Of a stretch of 17,931 bases of DNA, positions 1-8,476 are shown piece by piece (position 1 is the first letter of the stretch; each line of letters begins with the position of its first letter). The position numbers and the translations under genes are program-made. The notes beneath the pieces are model-generated. The model was not told where the DNA came from and did not search any database. It saw nothing but the letters and a program-made list of their open reading frames with translations. Source of the DNA: CAZOOA01 sp964581355 (GTDB taxonomy: Bacteria > Bacillota > Dethiobacteria > DTU022 > UBA8154); contig CAZOOA010000056.1 of the NCBI GenBank assembly GCA_964581355.1, positions 1 through 17,931 of the forward strand, in the 5' to 3' direction.

Positions 1-1
1 C

Positions 2-157
2 GTTTTAACCGGCGTCACGATTACTAAATATAGCATGGTTTATTTGATGTTACAACGACCGGGAGAAACGATTAGGAGCTATTTAACTAAATTAAATCGA
101 TCTAACTGGTTTTTGCTCATTATATCTCAATTTATCAACTTTCTGCTAAACTATTGA
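2..157 (+). CDS. Possible C-terminal fragment of an unidentified protein, cut by the window start
   Basis: The frame beginning at base 2 stays open for 51 codons to a TGA at 155-157, while the other two plus-strand frames close within about 30 bases. The translation has two hydrophobic stretches, ending in a segment rich in Trp, Phe, Leu and Ile, so it could be the tail of a membrane protein. I do not recognise the family. The stretch is more AT-rich than the genes to its right, no upstream context is available, and no clear terminator follows before the convergent yunB end at 199. It may be a real partial gene or chance open frame; the support is only the frame itself. Confidence 0.3.
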   Translation, partial: VLTGVTITKYSMVYLMLQRPGETIRSYLTKLNRSNWFLLIISQFINFLLNY

Positions 158-198
158 TGAAGATGGTTTTTGGGCGTTTCGGCCAAACTGTCGTCGGT

Positions 199-885
199 TT
201 AAGGAAATTCTTTTTCCAGGCTGATCCCTCCTGTATCAAGATTAATGACGGTTTCCGGAACTTCACCAAGGTAAATCGTATCAGCTAATGGCACAGTTGT
301 ATGAACCTCTAGTTCATTGCTGAAAAAAGGTATAACGATCCGCACTTCTGTAATAATGTCAAGGTAAATCTTATGTCGAACCTGATTAATCCCTGCTGAC
401 TCAAAGGAATCGGTTAGGCAGGTATTTACCCGACCGGCTGGAATGAGTTTAACCGGGATCCTGGGTCCATAAGTTGCAAGCAAGTAATAATCAAAAATCT
501 CACCAATGGGGATAAGAAACGGTTCACTGCTGATCTCCAACAGTGCTTCCTGGGTGGCTATTGTGGTTTCAGACATGATTTTATTAATATTACCCGTATT
601 TAATTCTGCCATGAAAATGCGCCCACTTTCATCTTGTTCGATTTGAAGAAGTTCTTTATAGAAAGTGCCTCGAGAGACCTGCTCCAGTATTGCCTGATTG
701 ACTGCATCCGTGGCTAAGTTATCAGCTTTCAGTTCGGCAACTGATACTATTGCCGGTCTTAACCTGCTTTCGGCAAGAATTAATAATTCCAAAAATAAAA
801 AAATAACCAGGCATATAATAATAAACTTCAGCAGTCCTTGCTTTTTTGCTCCCCGCAGCCTGGATGAATTGTTAAAATAGTACAC
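199..885 (-). CDS. yunB: Sporulation protein YunB
   Basis: This 228-residue protein matches the YunB family, known in Bacillus subtilis as a mother-cell (sigma-E controlled) sporulation protein of poorly defined biochemical role. A basic N-terminus is followed by one transmembrane helix at about residues 19-37. Next comes the family block that starts ESRLRPAIVSVAE, and the C-terminal half carries the characteristic stretch FESAGINQVRHKIYLDI and the end motif VPETVINL. I chose the GTG at 883-885 because GGAGG lies 7 nt upstream and family similarity begins just after it; the frame is open further upstream to 984 but has no ribosome binding site there. It lies 128 bp downstream of tyrS in the same direction, with no obvious terminator between, so readthrough from tyrS is possible. 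I could not identify a convincing sigma-E promoter. Its presence is the main sign that the organism makes endospores. Confidence 0.88.
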   Translation of the reverse strand: MYYFNNSSRLRGAKKQGLLKFIIICLVIFLFLELLILAESRLRPAIVSVAELKADNLATDAVNQAILEQVSRGTFYKELLQIEQDESGRIFMAELNTGNINKIMSETTIATQEALLEISSEPFLIPIGEIFDYYLLATYGPRIPVKLIPAGRVNTCLTDSFESAGINQVRHKIYLDIITEVRIVIPFFSNELEVHTTVPLADTIYLGEVPETVINLDTGGISLEKEFP

Positions 886-1013
886 AAAACAACCTCCCTC
901 ATAAAATATATATGACAGGAGGTTAAAAAAACGCACCTTTATTATATTGCTGACAAATATTCGCATTTTTGCTACAGGGTGCAAGATTCAAAATTAGAGC
1001 ATCTTTACTTTCT

Positions 1014-2234
1014 TTATTCTGAAAAAGTAATTGTGGCAAACTTTCTCCGTCCTACTTGTAAAAGAAGCCCCTCTGTGGCGCTTACTTCAGAGTCAAAATC
1101 CAAAACTTTTTCGCTGTTAACTTTCACTCCACCCTGCTTGACCAATCTTCTGGCTTCGCTATTGCTTGATGCAAGCCCTGCCAGGGCAAGTAGTTTCCAT
1201 ACATTTACACTCTTGCCTTCCAAATCACCCGGAAGCTTAACTTGGGGAACGTTTTCCGGGATCTGCCTGCGTTGAAATACGTTAGTAAAGTTCTCCTCTG
1301 CCTCCCTGGCTTTGTTTTCGCCATGATATATTTTGACCAACTCCCTGGCCAGGCGCATTTTTATGTCCCTCGGATGACTGGTACCGCTTTCAAGTTCTGA
1401 TTGTATCCTGGAGATTTCCTCTTGTTCCAGCCGGGTCGTCAGTTTAAAATAATCGATCATCAAATTGTCAGGAATGGACATAGCTTTGCCGAAAATCTCT
1501 CCAGGCGGTTCATTAATCCCAATATAATTGCCAAGGCTTTTGCTCATTTTTTGTCTTCCGTCGATACCTGTTAACACAGGCGTCATTAAAGCAACTTGGG
1601 GCTCATAACCATATTCTTTCTGTAAATGCCGGCCCATAAGCAGGTTAAACTTTTGCTCTGTAGCCCCAAATTCCACATCCGCCTCCAAAACAATGGAGTC
1701 ATATCCCTGCATCAAAGGATAGAAAAATTCATGTACGCCAATAGCATGCCCTTCACGATAGCGCTTGGAAAAATCCTCCCTCTCCAGCATCCGTGCTACT
1801 GTATACTTCCCTGCCAACTCAATAACAGCTGCAAAATCCATTTTGCTAAGCCATGAGCTGTTATACACTACTTCTGTTTTATCTGGATCCAGTATTTTAA
1901 AAAGTTGTTCCTGGTAGGTTAAGGAATTCGCCTTTACCTCTTCCTCAGTTAACTGCTTTCGGGTCTCAGAACGACCTGTGGGATCTCCAATGCGTCCCGT
2001 AAAGTCGCCCAGGATAATGGTGACATGATGCCCTAAGACTTGAAAATCCCTGATTTTGTTTAATACGACTGCATGGCCCAGGTGCAAATCCGGGGCAGAA
2101 GGATCAAACCCGAGTTTGCACCGAAGAAGTTTTTTCTGCTCTATGCTTCTTTTTATTTTATTCAGAAGCTCCTCTTCGGTAATGATTTCTTCCGTATTTC
2201 TTTTAATCAACTCTAATTGTTCTTCGGCATTCAA
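1014..2234 (-). CDS. tyrS: Tyrosyl-tRNA synthetase
   Basis: Class I aminoacyl-tRNA synthetase that charges tRNA-Tyr in the cytosol. The 406-residue product shows the HIGH-type motif HLGH (about residues 51-54), the class I lysine loop KMSKS (about 229-233), and a C-terminal S4 RNA-binding domain from about 340 on. The overall pattern and length fit the TyrZ-like branch rather than the E. coli TyrS branch; that assignment is by eye. The start is a TTG at 2232-2234, which has GGAGGT 6 nt upstream on the minus strand. A longer frame to 2312 exists but its extra 26 residues are unlike the family and overlap the promoter. Unlike many Bacillota tyrS genes it has no T-box: only about 40 nt separate the predicted transcription start from the start codon. 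yunB follows. Confidence 0.96.
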   Translation of the reverse strand: MNAEEQLELIKRNTEEIITEEELLNKIKRSIEQKKLLRCKLGFDPSAPDLHLGHAVVLNKIRDFQVLGHHVTIILGDFTGRIGDPTGRSETRKQLTEEEVKANSLTYQEQLFKILDPDKTEVVYNSSWLSKMDFAAVIELAGKYTVARMLEREDFSKRYREGHAIGVHEFFYPLMQGYDSIVLEADVEFGATEQKFNLLMGRHLQKEYGYEPQVALMTPVLTGIDGRQKMSKSLGNYIGINEPPGEIFGKAMSIPDNLMIDYFKLTTRLEQEEISRIQSELESGTSHPRDIKMRLARELVKIYHGENKAREAEENFTNVFQRRQIPENVPQVKLPGDLEGKSVNVWKLLALAGLASSNSEARRLVKQGGVKVNSEKVLDFDSEVSATEGLLLQVGRRKFATITFSE

Positions 2235-2280
2235 ACCACTTACCTCCGTAATTTTAATAAATATTGAATTTCTGCGGAAA

Positions 2281-2309
2281 ATTATACAGTAATAACTGGA
2301 TTTAAGCAA
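2281..2309 (-). promoter_or_regulatory. Sigma-A type promoter of tyrS
   Basis: On the minus strand TTGCTT (-35, plus coordinates 2304-2309) and TATAAT (-10, 2281-2286) are separated by 17 nt. The -10 is perfect and the -35 matches TTGACA at three positions. Predicted transcription start is near 2274, giving a leader of roughly 40 nt, too short for a T-box. Confidence 0.65.
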
Positions 2310-2373
2310 CAATTAAGCTTCTAAACTCGTTAAATATATTAGTAAAGTGATTTTTCCAACGGCATTATTGTGG

Positions 2374-2379
2374 TATAAT
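2374..2379 (+). promoter_or_regulatory. Extended -10 promoter of the class A PBP gene
   Basis: A perfect TATAAT is preceded by TGG, giving an extended -10 element (TGnTATAAT). No good -35 hexamer lies at the right distance, which is usual for extended -10 promoters. The start site would be near 2386, so the leader is only about 17 nt and the AAGGAGGG ribosome binding site (2389-2396) begins almost at the 5' end. It is divergent from the tyrS promoter, about 65 bp away. Confidence 0.5.
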
Positions 2380-2402
2380 AACTGAGGTAAGGAGGGAAAA
2401 GA

Positions 2403-5291
2403 ATGACGGGAAAATCAAGGTATAACTCCCCAGGGCAAAGACAGGGCAAACAAAATACCCGCTCTTCCAACATAAATCGAGCCAAAACAGGAACAGCGAA
2501 TAAACTCTCCAGCAACTCTGCTAAAAAAACAACTGCCCCGGGGAACAAGACAACAAAAAAAAGGAAAAAGAAAAAACCACTGGTACGACTGCTTAAGCTC
2601 GCCTTAATCCTGATGGTTTTTTCAGTAATTCTGGTAGGAGCGGGCGCTTTGAGCATTGTTTACTCCTATGTGAAAGAAACTCCCGAATTCAACCCGGGAA
2701 ACCTTCGCCCCGCTATTACTTCTTATGTATTTGATCGCAATGAAAATGAACTTGCAGGTTTGTATGACGAACAAAATCGTATTGAGATCCCGTTGGAGTC
2801 CATACCGGATCATGTTATTGAAGCATTTATTGCCATTGAAGATGAGCGCTTTTATGATCACTATGGTGTTGATCCAACTGCTATCGCCCGCGCTTTTGTA
2901 GCAAATTTCAGGCATGGTGACTGGATCCCGGAACAAGGCGGCAGCACGATCACACAGCAGTTAATCAAAAATGCCTTCCTTACACCTGAAAAAACTTTCC
3001 GCCGGAAAGTGCAGGAAGCCTGGTTGGCTCTTAAAATGGAAAGACAGTATTCAAAGAATGAGATCTTGGAGATCTATTTAAACCAAATCTATTTTGCCCA
3101 TGGGGCTTACGGTGTAGAGGCTGCTGCCAATGTCTACTTTGATAAAAGCGTTGATGAGTTGGATATTGCCGAAGCAGCAATGCTGGCCGGAATACCGCGC
3201 TCACCCAATTATTATTCTCCCTACAAAAACCCGGAAGTTGCCAGCCAAAGACAGTCACTGGTGTTAACTAAAATGCATGAACTGGACTTTATCAATCATT
3301 CTAAGCTGCAGCAAGCTAGAGAGATAGAACTATATTTTGCCGAACCGCCGTCCAGGGAATACCCTTATCCTTATTTCATCGATTATGTCCTGCATCATGA
3401 ACTGATTAATATACTGACCTCCATGCCTGAATATGATACCCGTGAAGAAGCCTACGAAGTTATTTATAAGTCAGGGTTAAGAGTCTACACAACACTGGAT
3501 ACTGAAAAACAACAAATAACTGAAGATATTTTAAACAACGAAAACCTCTACCCACAACAAACTGTTCGAGTTGATATGGATAAAATGAAACAATTGTTTT
3601 CCGAGAGCAATTATTCCAGCTACCCCGAAGAAGTGATTACAGAAGACGGTATACCCCAACCCCAATCCGCTGCTGTCGTAGCCAACCCGGTTACTGGAGA
3701 AGTTTTAGCCCTGGTTGGAGGTAGGGAATACAGCGAGTACAACCAGGATTTACGCTATCTAAGTCGAAGGCAACCGGGCTCGGCCGCCAAACCCATTTTC
3801 TCTTATGCCCCGGCTATGGAAGAAAATTTGCTTACGCCAGGTTCAGTCATAGATGACGCACCCTTTGCCCGGGGTAGTTGGGGTCCTGAAAACTTTGACA
3901 GGCGTTTTCGCGGTCTGGTAACTGTCCGGGAAGCTCTCGTCCGTTCCTTAAACGTTCCTGCAGTAAAAACATTCGCCCAGATTACGCCGGAACTGGGCCT
4001 GGAATATGCTGAACGAATGGGAATATCAACTATTCACCCGGACGATTACAACCTGGCAACATCTATCGGCGGCATGACCCATGGCGTTACAGCTTATGAT
4101 ATGGCCCAGGCCTTTGGAGTGCTGGCTAACCAGGGGATTAAAACAAACTTTCATACAGTCATGAGAATTGAAGATCCTTCCGGCCAAACTATCTATGAAT
4201 ACCGCAATGAACCGGATGATGTTCTTTCTCCACAAACAGCATACCTGGTTAACGATATTCTAAAAGATGTCGTTCGCCGGGGGACTGCCGCACGATTAAA
4301 TGTCGGGCGACCGGTAGCTGCAAAAACAGGAACTACAAGCGATAACCGTGACGCTTATTTAGTTGCTTACACCCCGGACCTGGTCGTATCCTTCTGGATG
4401 GGCCATGATATCCAAAGACTGGGGCGAATTCAGGGTGGAAGCGGTTCAACCATACCTTTTATGAATGAGCTCATCACACAAATCAAAAAAGACGATCCTG
4501 CAATGGATTTTGAAAGGCCTTCAGGTATCAGCGGCCCTGTCAGCATTTGCAGCAAATCCGGTTTGAGGCCCAGTGAAAACTGTCCCTCTGATACAATTGT
4601 AAGTGACCTCTTCCCCACACACATGCTTCCCCAGGATGAATGCAACCTGCACGTAAAATTGGAAGTATGTGCTTTCAGCGGACTTTTACCCGGCGAATTC
4701 TGCCCGGAACAAGAGATCGAAGAGAAAATATTTTTAGAGCGGCCTGAGTTTGAAAAAACAGATCACCGTTGGAGAGGAGGCGCTGGCAGAGGTCCTGAAG
4801 ACGCCGGTTCAGAACCCCCGGAAGAAAAATGCGATATTCACACCCAACCAGCACCTCAACCGTCGGGCTTTACAGCTTATCTGCTCCATAATCCCCCCAG
4901 GGCCCATCTATGGTGGGATCGGAAGGCTGATATTGCTGAGTATCGAATTTTTAGGCGTACTGGTGGTGAAGAAGATTTTAGATTGTTGGGCACGTTTTCC
5001 GGTTCAGACAGTCAATACCTGGATGATGATTTGAAAGAAGGCAACCGCTATACTTATCATTTGGTTGCTTTTAATGAAGAAGGCGTCCGCTCCGATCCAG
5101 CAGTTTGGAGTATTGATGTATCTTCCGACAGGGAACAAGATGAAGATCGCACCCCTCCTAGCGAAGGCCGGCCAAGCAATGGGAGCAATGACCAGCCCGA
5201 AGAAAATGACAACGGTGAAGATGGAGAAGATGAAGAAGATGAAGACCCCTCTACTGAGCCTTCAGGTGATGAAGAAGAGGGTGAAGGGTAA
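2403..5291 (+). CDS. Class A penicillin-binding protein (PBP1A family) with FN3 domain and acidic tail
   Basis: Bifunctional peptidoglycan synthase: a glycosyltransferase that polymerises lipid II and a transpeptidase that cross-links the glycan chains. A basic cytoplasmic tail (1-60) precedes one transmembrane helix (about 62-88). The GT51 domain shows EDERFYDHYG (146-155, first Glu catalytic) and GGSTITQQ (179-186). The transpeptidase domain has the active-site SAAK (Ser460, Lys463), SLN (515-517) and KTGT (641-644). After it come two copies of a Cys module (C716/C727/C747 and C756/C767/C810), a fibronectin type III domain (about 826-905) and a strongly acidic Glu/Asp tail to residue 962. 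The ATG has AAGGAGGG 6 nt upstream. The gene is monocistronic: divergent from tyrS and convergent on mutS2 with a shared terminator. All catalytic residues are present, so it should be active. Confidence 0.96.
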   Translation: MTGKSRYNSPGQRQGKQNTRSSNINRAKTGTANKLSSNSAKKTTAPGNKTTKKRKKKKPLVRLLKLALILMVFSVILVGAGALSIVYSYVKETPEFNPGNLRPAITSYVFDRNENELAGLYDEQNRIEIPLESIPDHVIEAFIAIEDERFYDHYGVDPTAIARAFVANFRHGDWIPEQGGSTITQQLIKNAFLTPEKTFRRKVQEAWLALKMERQYSKNEILEIYLNQIYFAHGAYGVEAAANVYFDKSVDELDIAEAAMLAGIPRSPNYYSPYKNPEVASQRQSLVLTKMHELDFINHSKLQQAREIELYFAEPPSREYPYPYFIDYVLHHELINILTSMPEYDTREEAYEVIYKSGLRVYTTLDTEKQQITEDILNNENLYPQQTVRVDMDKMKQLFSESNYSSYPEEVITEDGIPQPQSAAVVANPVTGEVLALVGGREYSEYNQDLRYLSRRQPGSAAKPIFSYAPAMEENLLTPGSVIDDAPFARGSWGPENFDRRFRGLVTVREALVRSLNVPAVKTFAQITPELGLEYAERMGISTIHPDDYNLATSIGGMTHGVTAYDMAQAFGVLANQGIKTNFHTVMRIEDPSGQTIYEYRNEPDDVLSPQTAYLVNDILKDVVRRGTAARLNVGRPVAAKTGTTSDNRDAYLVAYTPDLVVSFWMGHDIQRLGRIQGGSGSTIPFMNELITQIKKDDPAMDFERPSGISGPVSICSKSGLRPSENCPSDTIVSDLFPTHMLPQDECNLHVKLEVCAFSGLLPGEFCPEQEIEEKIFLERPEFEKTDHRWRGGAGRGPEDAGSEPPEEKCDIHTQPAPQPSGFTAYLLHNPPRAHLWWDRKADIAEYRIFRRTGGEEDFRLLGTFSGSDSQYLDDDLKEGNRYTYHLVAFNEEGVRSDPAVWSIDVSSDREQDEDRTPPSEGRPSNGSNDQPEENDNGEDGEDEEDEDPSTEPSGDEEEGEG

Positions 5292-5336
5292 ATTTGGAGT
5301 TTTCTGTCCCATGATTGACATGAAAAAGCTGGAAAA

Positions 5337-5373
5337 GGGCTGTGCCTTGATTCATTCAGGCACAGCCCTTTTT
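5337..5373. terminator. Bidirectional intrinsic terminator between the PBP gene and mutS2
   Basis: A perfect 10-bp GC-rich stem, GGGCTGTGCC (5337-5346) with GGCACAGCCC (5359-5368), encloses a 12-nt loop. TTTTT follows on the plus strand, and AAAA precedes it, giving TTTT on the minus strand. It lies 45 bp after the PBP stop and directly beyond the mutS2 stop, so it can end both transcripts. Confidence 0.92.
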
Positions 5374-5375
5374 AC

Positions 5376-7823
5376 TTACTTTCCTGGAAGCACCTTACGA
5401 AAGTTAACTACTGTAACGCCGCTTCCACCTTCGTTTTCCTCTCCCAGGCGATAGTTCTCAATACTGCTCCAGCCGTCAAGATATTCCTGGATCCCTTTGC
5501 GCAATCTCCCTGTTCCTTTGCCATGAATGATTTCGACTGAATCCAGGCCGGCTAGCAGCGAATCATCCAGATATTTTTCCAGCTGTGGCAACGCATCCTC
5601 CAGGGTCAAACCCCTTAAATCAATGCGTGGTTTTGTTGTCGCACTCTTTTGCCAGAGTAAAGCCCCTTCTCCCGCTGGCTTAGCAGTTGACTTTGCCTCA
5701 TGATCGTGAGTGTGTTTTTTCTCGGCGATTGTTTTGTCGTTGGAAGTGTCAATGGCCAGATCTCTGATCGTTGTAGTGATTTTTAAAGAACCGACCTGTA
5801 CCTGGATATCGCTCTCTGATTGAATCCTAATAATATCTCCATAAGTACGCAGACTTATAATATAAATCCTATCACCCTGCGAAAGTTCACTTACTTGCGC
5901 CTCTATTAAGCCAGAACTATTAACACTTTCTTGTTCTGCTTCCGTAACAAGTTGTTCATGCATTTCACTGAGCTGCTTCCTGGACTGCTCCGCCGTGTAA
6001 ATAGTGGCTTTTTTCCCTTGTTCTTTTTCAGCTTCTTGTATTCTACTGATGGCCTCAGAGGCATCTTTACGAGCTTCACTAACAATTTTCCGGGCTTCAT
6101 CCCTGGCCTCAGAAAGGTATTGTTTCTTTTTATCTTTGATTTCAAGCAATTCCTTCTCAATCTCTTCCAGGCGAATTTCCAACTCTCTTTTCTTTTCTTC
6201 CACAGAGCGCGAATCTGCAGATAGTTTTTTCCTTTCCTCCATCAAACCGCTTACTGCCTCTTCCAGGTCCAGAAACTCTTTTTTCATATATGAGCGGGCT
6301 TTTTCCACCAGCTTCTCCGGCAATCCCAGCTTCTCAGCAATTACAAGGGCATTGCTCTGCCCCGGTATCCCAATCAGAAGGCGAAATGTTGGTGTCAAAG
6401 AGTGTGGATCAAACTCCATGGAGGCATTTTCCATCCCTTCCTGGGTATGGGCATACACTTTCAAATCATTTATATGGGTAGTGGCTATTGTCCTGGTATC
6501 ATACAGGAGGAGATGATCCAAAATCGCCATTGCCAAGGCAGAACCTTCCAGGGGATCGGTGCCAGCACCCAACTCATCCAGCAGAATCAAGGAAGGACCT
6601 TCCTGTTCCTGGAGCGCATTGATTATCCGGATAATGTTTGACATATGCCCGGAGAATGTGCTAAGAGATTGCTCAATGTTTTGTTCATCCCCAATATCCG
6701 CCCATACAGCTTTGTATACACCCATTTTTGTCCCGGTATCCGCAGGAAGGTGCAAGCCCGACTGGGCCATCAAGGCAAAAAGCCCGATGGTTTTCAAAGT
6801 TACAGTTTTCCCACCGGTATTGGGTCCCGTAATCACCAGGGTAGTAAAATCTTCACCAATATGGACATCAATGGGAACAATTTCATTTTCGGGTATTAAT
6901 GGATGTCTTCCCTGGCGAATATCAATAGCGCCTGATCTGTCGATAGCCGGTTCCACGCCTCTGTAGGACCAGCTTAAATGACCCCTGGCCAGGATAAGAT
7001 CAAGATCTCCGTAAATGTAATAATTTTTTTCTATTTCCACTGAACAAGCATTGATCAATAACGTTAGATCCCTGAGAATCCTTTCTATTTCTTCTTCAAT
7101 TTTTGCTTGCAGCTCCCTGAGCTTGTTATTCAACTCCAGGACTGGAAAAGGCTCAACGAACAAAGTCATCCCGCTGGAAGATTGGTCATGGACAACACCG
7201 GGGATAGACTGTCTGCATTCCTGTTTCAATGGCAGGACATAACGATTCTGGCGAACTGTAACAATTCGATCTTGCAGGTATTTTTCATAATGGGGAGACT
7301 GGATATATGAATCCATCGTTTTCCTGATTTTTTCCTGCAAAATCCTTTCCTGTTTTTTTAATGAGGACAGGGCTGGTGAAGCTTGCTCTTTAATTTCACC
7401 ATAAGGATTTACGGCTAAATCAATCTCTGAAACTACCTGCTTCTGCTCCACCAGTTCACTGACTTTGGCAAACAAGTAAGGGAATAGTTCTTCCACCCCT
7501 TCCTCTTTAATAAAAGCAGGCTTGATTGTGTTGACTGCTTTTAAAAAGTCTCCGATGGCCCGAATCTCTTCAGGGGCCAGGAGACTTCCTTTTTGGGCAC
7601 GTTTTAAGAAGACAAACATGTCCTGGCAGGGCTCCATGCGAATCCGGTTGCTGCGTATGATTTTTACAGCTTCTGATGATTCTTTTTGGAGTTCTTCAAT
7701 ACCCCCGGGGTGGGACAACGGTTGCACTTCCCGGGCATATTGATAACCCAGGGGGGTAGCTGTATACGAAATCAACTTTTCCTTTATCTTTTCAAATTCC
7801 AGTTTATCTGTTACCTGGAACAT
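5376..7823 (-). CDS. mutS2: MutS2 (endonuclease MutS2 / ribosome rescue factor RqcU)
   Basis: The 815-residue protein has MutS core and clamp regions, then an ABC-type ATPase with Walker A GPNTGGKT (333-340), a signature-like STFSGHMSNI (388-397) and Walker B LILLDE (412-417). A long charged coiled coil follows (about 515-600), and then a C-terminal Smr domain (about 733-810) with IDLRG and HGKGTGRLR. It lacks the N-terminal mismatch-recognition domain of MutS1. MutS2 proteins limit homologous recombination in some bacteria; in B. subtilis the protein acts on collided ribosomes (MutS2/RqcU). I chose the ATG at 7821-7823, preceded 6 nt upstream by GAGGTG; the frame runs upstream to 7877, inside mpg, without family similarity. 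Only 5 nt separate it from the mpg stop and its ribosome binding site lies within the mpg coding end, suggesting translational coupling. It is the last gene of the pheS-led run. Confidence 0.96.
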   Translation of the reverse strand: MFQVTDKLEFEKIKEKLISYTATPLGYQYAREVQPLSHPGGIEELQKESSEAVKIIRSNRIRMEPCQDMFVFLKRAQKGSLLAPEEIRAIGDFLKAVNTIKPAFIKEEGVEELFPYLFAKVSELVEQKQVVSEIDLAVNPYGEIKEQASPALSSLKKQERILQEKIRKTMDSYIQSPHYEKYLQDRIVTVRQNRYVLPLKQECRQSIPGVVHDQSSSGMTLFVEPFPVLELNNKLRELQAKIEEEIERILRDLTLLINACSVEIEKNYYIYGDLDLILARGHLSWSYRGVEPAIDRSGAIDIRQGRHPLIPENEIVPIDVHIGEDFTTLVITGPNTGGKTVTLKTIGLFALMAQSGLHLPADTGTKMGVYKAVWADIGDEQNIEQSLSTFSGHMSNIIRIINALQEQEGPSLILLDELGAGTDPLEGSALAMAILDHLLLYDTRTIATTHINDLKVYAHTQEGMENASMEFDPHSLTPTFRLLIGIPGQSNALVIAEKLGLPEKLVEKARSYMKKEFLDLEEAVSGLMEERKKLSADSRSVEEKKRELEIRLEEIEKELLEIKDKKKQYLSEARDEARKIVSEARKDASEAISRIQEAEKEQGKKATIYTAEQSRKQLSEMHEQLVTEAEQESVNSSGLIEAQVSELSQGDRIYIISLRTYGDIIRIQSESDIQVQVGSLKITTTIRDLAIDTSNDKTIAEKKHTHDHEAKSTAKPAGEGALLWQKSATTKPRIDLRGLTLEDALPQLEKYLDDSLLAGLDSVEIIHGKGTGRLRKGIQEYLDGWSSIENYRLGEENEGGSGVTVVNFRKVLPGK

Positions 7824-7828
7824 GTAAA

Positions 7829-8419
7829 TCACCTCAGACGTGATACAAAAGGATTTTCTTGGACAAAGTAACGCCAATTCTTTTCTTTCCCTGCTGAAAT
7901 GCCTATTCTCCTGGAAACTCCAACCTGATCCCGCTCCACAGTTTTCCCCTGAGCGATAAATAAGGGTGGTGCATAAACAGGCAGATTATTTTCTGCTTTC
8001 CCGATACTGAGCGCAGAACAAAGTTTTCCAGGGCCACTGGTCAAGTTTTCAACAGGGTGCTGGCTTCCCCTTCTTGCTTGCATCAATTCAATGCCATCCA
8101 CGGGTTCCAAAGCTCGAACCAGTACAGCTTCAGCAGTTCCCGGTCGGTTTGTAACCACATTAAAACAGTAATGATTACCGTAAATAAAATAAACATAGGC
8201 CCTTCCTGCCGGGCCGAACATAACTTCATTTCTTTTTGTTTTTCCCTTGTAAGCATGGCAGGCCGGGTCATCCTTGCTGGAATATGCCTCTGTTTCAACA
8301 ATTATTCCAGAAGTTGTCCCTTCCGGGGTACAATGAACCAATAATTTGCCCAGAAGCTGCCTGGCAACAGAAACCACATCCGCTTCAAAAAAACCTCGTT
8401 TCATCACCTGATACCCCAC
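7829..8419 (-). CDS. mpg: DNA-3-methyladenine glycosylase (AAG/MPG family)
   Basis: Base-excision repair glycosylase that removes alkylated purines and related lesions, leaving an abasic site. The 196-residue length is normal. The active-site block VETEAY (41-46) carries the catalytic Glu (Glu44) and the base-flipping Tyr (Tyr46), with the matching His at 55 and the family motif YFIYGNHYCFNV around 77-88. The given start is a GTG with a weak upstream GTGAGG; an ATG five codons later is an alternative, because family members often begin near MKR. The gene sits between cvpA and mutS2, where B. subtilis has polX, so one repair gene appears to occupy the position of another. Its final codons contain the ribosome binding site of mutS2. 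Confidence 0.93.
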   Translation of the reverse strand: MGYQVMKRGFFEADVVSVARQLLGKLLVHCTPEGTTSGIIVETEAYSSKDDPACHAYKGKTKRNEVMFGPAGRAYVYFIYGNHYCFNVVTNRPGTAEAVLVRALEPVDGIELMQARRGSQHPVENLTSGPGKLCSALSIGKAENNLPVYAPPLFIAQGKTVERDQVGVSRRIGISAGKEKNWRYFVQENPFVSRLR

Positions 8420-8476
8420 GACAATGCCTCACTCTTCCTATAAACCAGGGTTACAATAACAGCGGCAAAGTATACC

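Noticed and set aside
165..215. Possible weak terminator between the left-edge frame and yunB
   Set aside because: Only a 6-bp stem with a G-T pair (AAACTG/CGGTTT) is found, and the following T-run is interrupted and too far away.
886..984. Upstream extension of yunB, and a GAATATT that fits a sigma-E -35 element
   Set aside because: The extension has no ribosome binding site and no family similarity. For the -35 match, no sequence resembling the sigma-E -10 (CATACAAT) occurs 13-15 nt downstream, so I do not call a promoter.
6004..6516. 170-codon plus-strand frame opposite mutS2
   Set aside because: It is antisense to the coiled-coil and ATPase region of MutS2; the Phe/Ser-rich translation is what the reverse strand of Lys/Glu-rich coding sequence gives.
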